A model generated the notes under the pieces. It was not told the DNA's origin. It searched no databases and saw nothing but the letters and a program-made list of their open reading frames with translations. 5,929 nt of DNA from an uncultured delta proteobacterium. Lineage in GTDB: Bacteria; RBG-13-61-14; DRUE01. Location: NCBI GenBank assembly GCA_903930515.1, contig CAIYYW010000221.1:1-5929 (forward strand), in the 5' to 3' direction. This document shows positions 4,675 to 5,929 of the stretch, one piece after another; positions within the stretch are counted from its first letter, which is position 1, and each line of letters begins with the position of its first letter. Both the position numbers and the translations under genes were made by a program.

Positions 4675-5638
4675 TGCCCATCACCTTTTCAAAAATCTCA
4701 AAGTAGTTCCTGACCATTGTTGACAAATATAAGTCCGGCCGTTCCCGGCATTTTTTCCTTTGGTCCAATATGGCATTTGACGCCTTGACCGCCTCATCAA
4801 TATCCACCGGGTTCGGCCCGAAATCCTCCAGGTCGTCATCCTTGGCCCCGCGCGCCGCGATCCCGCAATCCTGCACCAGCTCTTTGGTCCCGCCGCGATA
4901 TGAGCAAACCACCGGCAATCCGGACACCAGGGCCTGCGCCACCACCTTCGGGCACCATTCCTGCCAGGGAAGGTAGATAAACAAATCAGCGGCTCGGAAC
5001 ACCCGGGCCATTTCCTTATGGCTGAGCTTGCCGGTGACCTTGATCCGGGGATGAGACGGAACTTCAGCGCCATCTCCCAAAACCGCCAGTCCCAGGTCCT
5101 CGCGGTCCAGCTTTTGGAAAACCTCCACCGCCTGGTCCAGACCCTTCCACGGACGCCAGCGCGCAGCCGTGACCATCATTCGCTTAAACCCGAAATCAGT
5201 TTTGGGACCCTGGCGCGAAAAAATATTCTCGTCCGCTCCGTTGAGCGCGATGAAGCACGGCTTGTCCAGGGAAAAAGACCGCTCCCAGATTTCCCGGCAG
5301 AAATGACTCTGGAAAATCACCGCGTCGCATTTTTCATAAGTCTGATAGATCGGGTTGTCGGAGCGGGGGCTTTGGGAATCCTTGATCCCGGCGCCGTCCA
5401 CGCGCTGGACCAGCTTGGCGCCCTGGTTTCGGAAATGTTCCAGCCGGTCCCAATCTTGGTCGCAGTCAATCACCAAAAGGATGTCCGGCTTTTCCGCGTC
5501 CTTCCAGAAGGCCGCGCTCCGCCCCTGCCTTTTGGCCTCGGCCAGGAACTGCTCTCCGAAATAAGGAGAGCCCGGGAACCGCCTGGGCTGATGGTTAATC
5601 GCGACCCTGATCCCGGTATTTTTCCTTCGCCAGCGCAT
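4664..5638 (-). CDS. Glycosyltransferase, GT-B fold, family 4 type
   Basis: A 324-residue cytosolic or membrane-associated enzyme likely to transfer a sugar from a nucleotide-sugar donor to a growing LPS-core or surface glycan. The N-terminal Rossmann half begins near GIRVAINHQP (residues 9-18) and contains LVQRVDG and CDAVIFQSHF. The interdomain ALNGADENIF (NGAD at 133-136) matches the NGVD-type motif of the family. The C-terminal donor-binding half has AARWRPWKGL (K165) and EWCPKVVAQALVSGLPVV. The family's EX7E motif is E227 with Gln235 in place of the second Glu. I chose ATG 5638-5636 because AAGGGGG lies nine bases upstream (5648-5654); a TTG at 5662 is an alternative adding eight residues. 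It overlaps the upstream gene by 44 bases and the kinase-like gene by 11, which indicates one operon. The sugar and acceptor cannot be told from sequence. Confidence 0.85.
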   Translation of the reverse strand: MRWRRKNTGIRVAINHQPRRFPGSPYFGEQFLAEAKRQGRSAAFWKDAEKPDILLVIDCDQDWDRLEHFRNQGAKLVQRVDGAGIKDSQSPRSDNPIYQTYEKCDAVIFQSHFCREIWERSFSLDKPCFIALNGADENIFSRQGPKTDFGFKRMMVTAARWRPWKGLDQAVEVFQKLDREDLGLAVLGDGAEVPSHPRIKVTGKLSHKEMARVFRAADLFIYLPWQEWCPKVVAQALVSGLPVVCSYRGGTKELVQDCGIAARGAKDDDLEDFGPNPVDIDEAVKASNAILDQRKKCRERPDLYLSTMVRNYFEIFEKVMGNAG

Positions 5639-5929
5639 CCTGTTTTTCCCCCTTGCCGGCAAGCAAGGCCGAGATCAGACTTCCCCAGAGCTTGGGCTCA
5701 AACGGCTTAAGCTTGAACGCGACTTTGAGGAAATCCTTGGCCAATTCCAACTCGCCGAAATTTTTCAGCGCCAGGTACCGGTCGTAAAAATATCCGTAAG
5801 GATTTTTAAAATCGTAAAAACCGCGCAGGCGGATTTTGGTTTCCAGCCCGTGGTATTTTTCCGAGAGCCGGTCCATCTCCACCAGCGCCTTTTGATACGC
5901 GGGCTGGAGGCCGGGATCCTTGGGAAAAC
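5595..5929 (-). CDS. C-terminal part of an unrecognised protein, TPR-like helices
   Basis: The frame is open from the right window edge to TAA at 5597-5595 and gives the last 110 residues of a longer protein; the start lies outside. A GTG at 5882 is in frame but sits within continuous coding sequence (upstream residues include PKDPGLQPAYQKAL) and has no need to be a start. The visible part is helical: an amphipathic segment (ALVEMDRLSEKYHGLE), an aromatic NPYGYFYDRY, then two helices (ALKNFGELELAKDFLKVAF and EPKLWGSLISALLAG) with the spacing of a tetratricopeptide-like repeat. The tail is charged (KGEKQDALAKEKYRDQGRD). I do not recognise the family. Its position directly before, and overlapping, a glycosyltransferase and an LPS-kinase-like gene suggests a part in the same glycan pathway, perhaps a glycosyltransferase with a TPR tail. 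That is inference. Confidence 0.7.
   Translation of the reverse strand, partial: FPKDPGLQPAYQKALVEMDRLSEKYHGLETKIRLRGFYDFKNPYGYFYDRYLALKNFGELELAKDFLKVAFKLKPFEPKLWGSLISALLAGKGEKQDALAKEKYRDQGRD

Noticed and set aside
5018-5710. 230-codon plus-strand open frame opposite the glycosyltransferase
   Set aside because: The minus strand here carries clear glycosyltransferase motifs in the right order; the plus frame has none and no start signal.

Overview
The window looks like chromosomal DNA from an uncultured diderm (Gram-negative-type) bacterium. The evidence is an operon for outer-envelope glycoconjugate synthesis (a GT-B glycosyltransferase and a WaaP/Kdo-kinase-like protein), a lipoprotein gene, and a large exported protein. 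I cannot fix the phylum from sequence alone. There is no rRNA, tRNA, CRISPR array, transposase or phage gene. Every gene I can support is on the minus strand, so transcription runs from right to left.

Right part (5929 down to 3238): three genes overlap in one tight operon. First is the 3' end of an unrecognised gene with a TPR-like C-terminus. Next is a family 4-type glycosyltransferase overlapping it by 44 bp. Last is a two-domain LPS-kinase-like protein that overlaps the glycosyltransferase by 11 bp. They probably build and phosphorylate an LPS core or a similar surface glycan at the cytoplasmic face of the inner membrane. The kinase-like protein seems to be a tandem duplication: an N-terminal domain with most catalytic residues, and a C-terminal copy that has lost them.

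Middle (3237 to 479): a 250-bp gap holds a possible ECF-type promoter, a 9-bp direct repeat and an excellent ribosome binding site. It is followed by a large exported protein read in two frames. One extra C (coding strand) in a run of four, at 1994-1997, splits what should be one protein of about 835 residues into a 361-codon frame and a 531-codon frame. The restored protein has a signal peptide, three imperfect repeats each ending in a W-x9-W element with GPW, a Tyr/Trp/Gly-rich segment, and a Gln/Gly/Ser-rich tail encoded by two short tandem DNA repeats.

Left part (478 to 1): a 300-bp intergenic region has weak hairpins, a 14-bp direct repeat and a good sigma70-type promoter. The promoter drives the start of a lipoprotein gene that leaves the window.

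The most interesting points are the kinase/pseudokinase duplication and the frame break at a CCC-CGA sequence inside a conserved repeat of the envelope protein.
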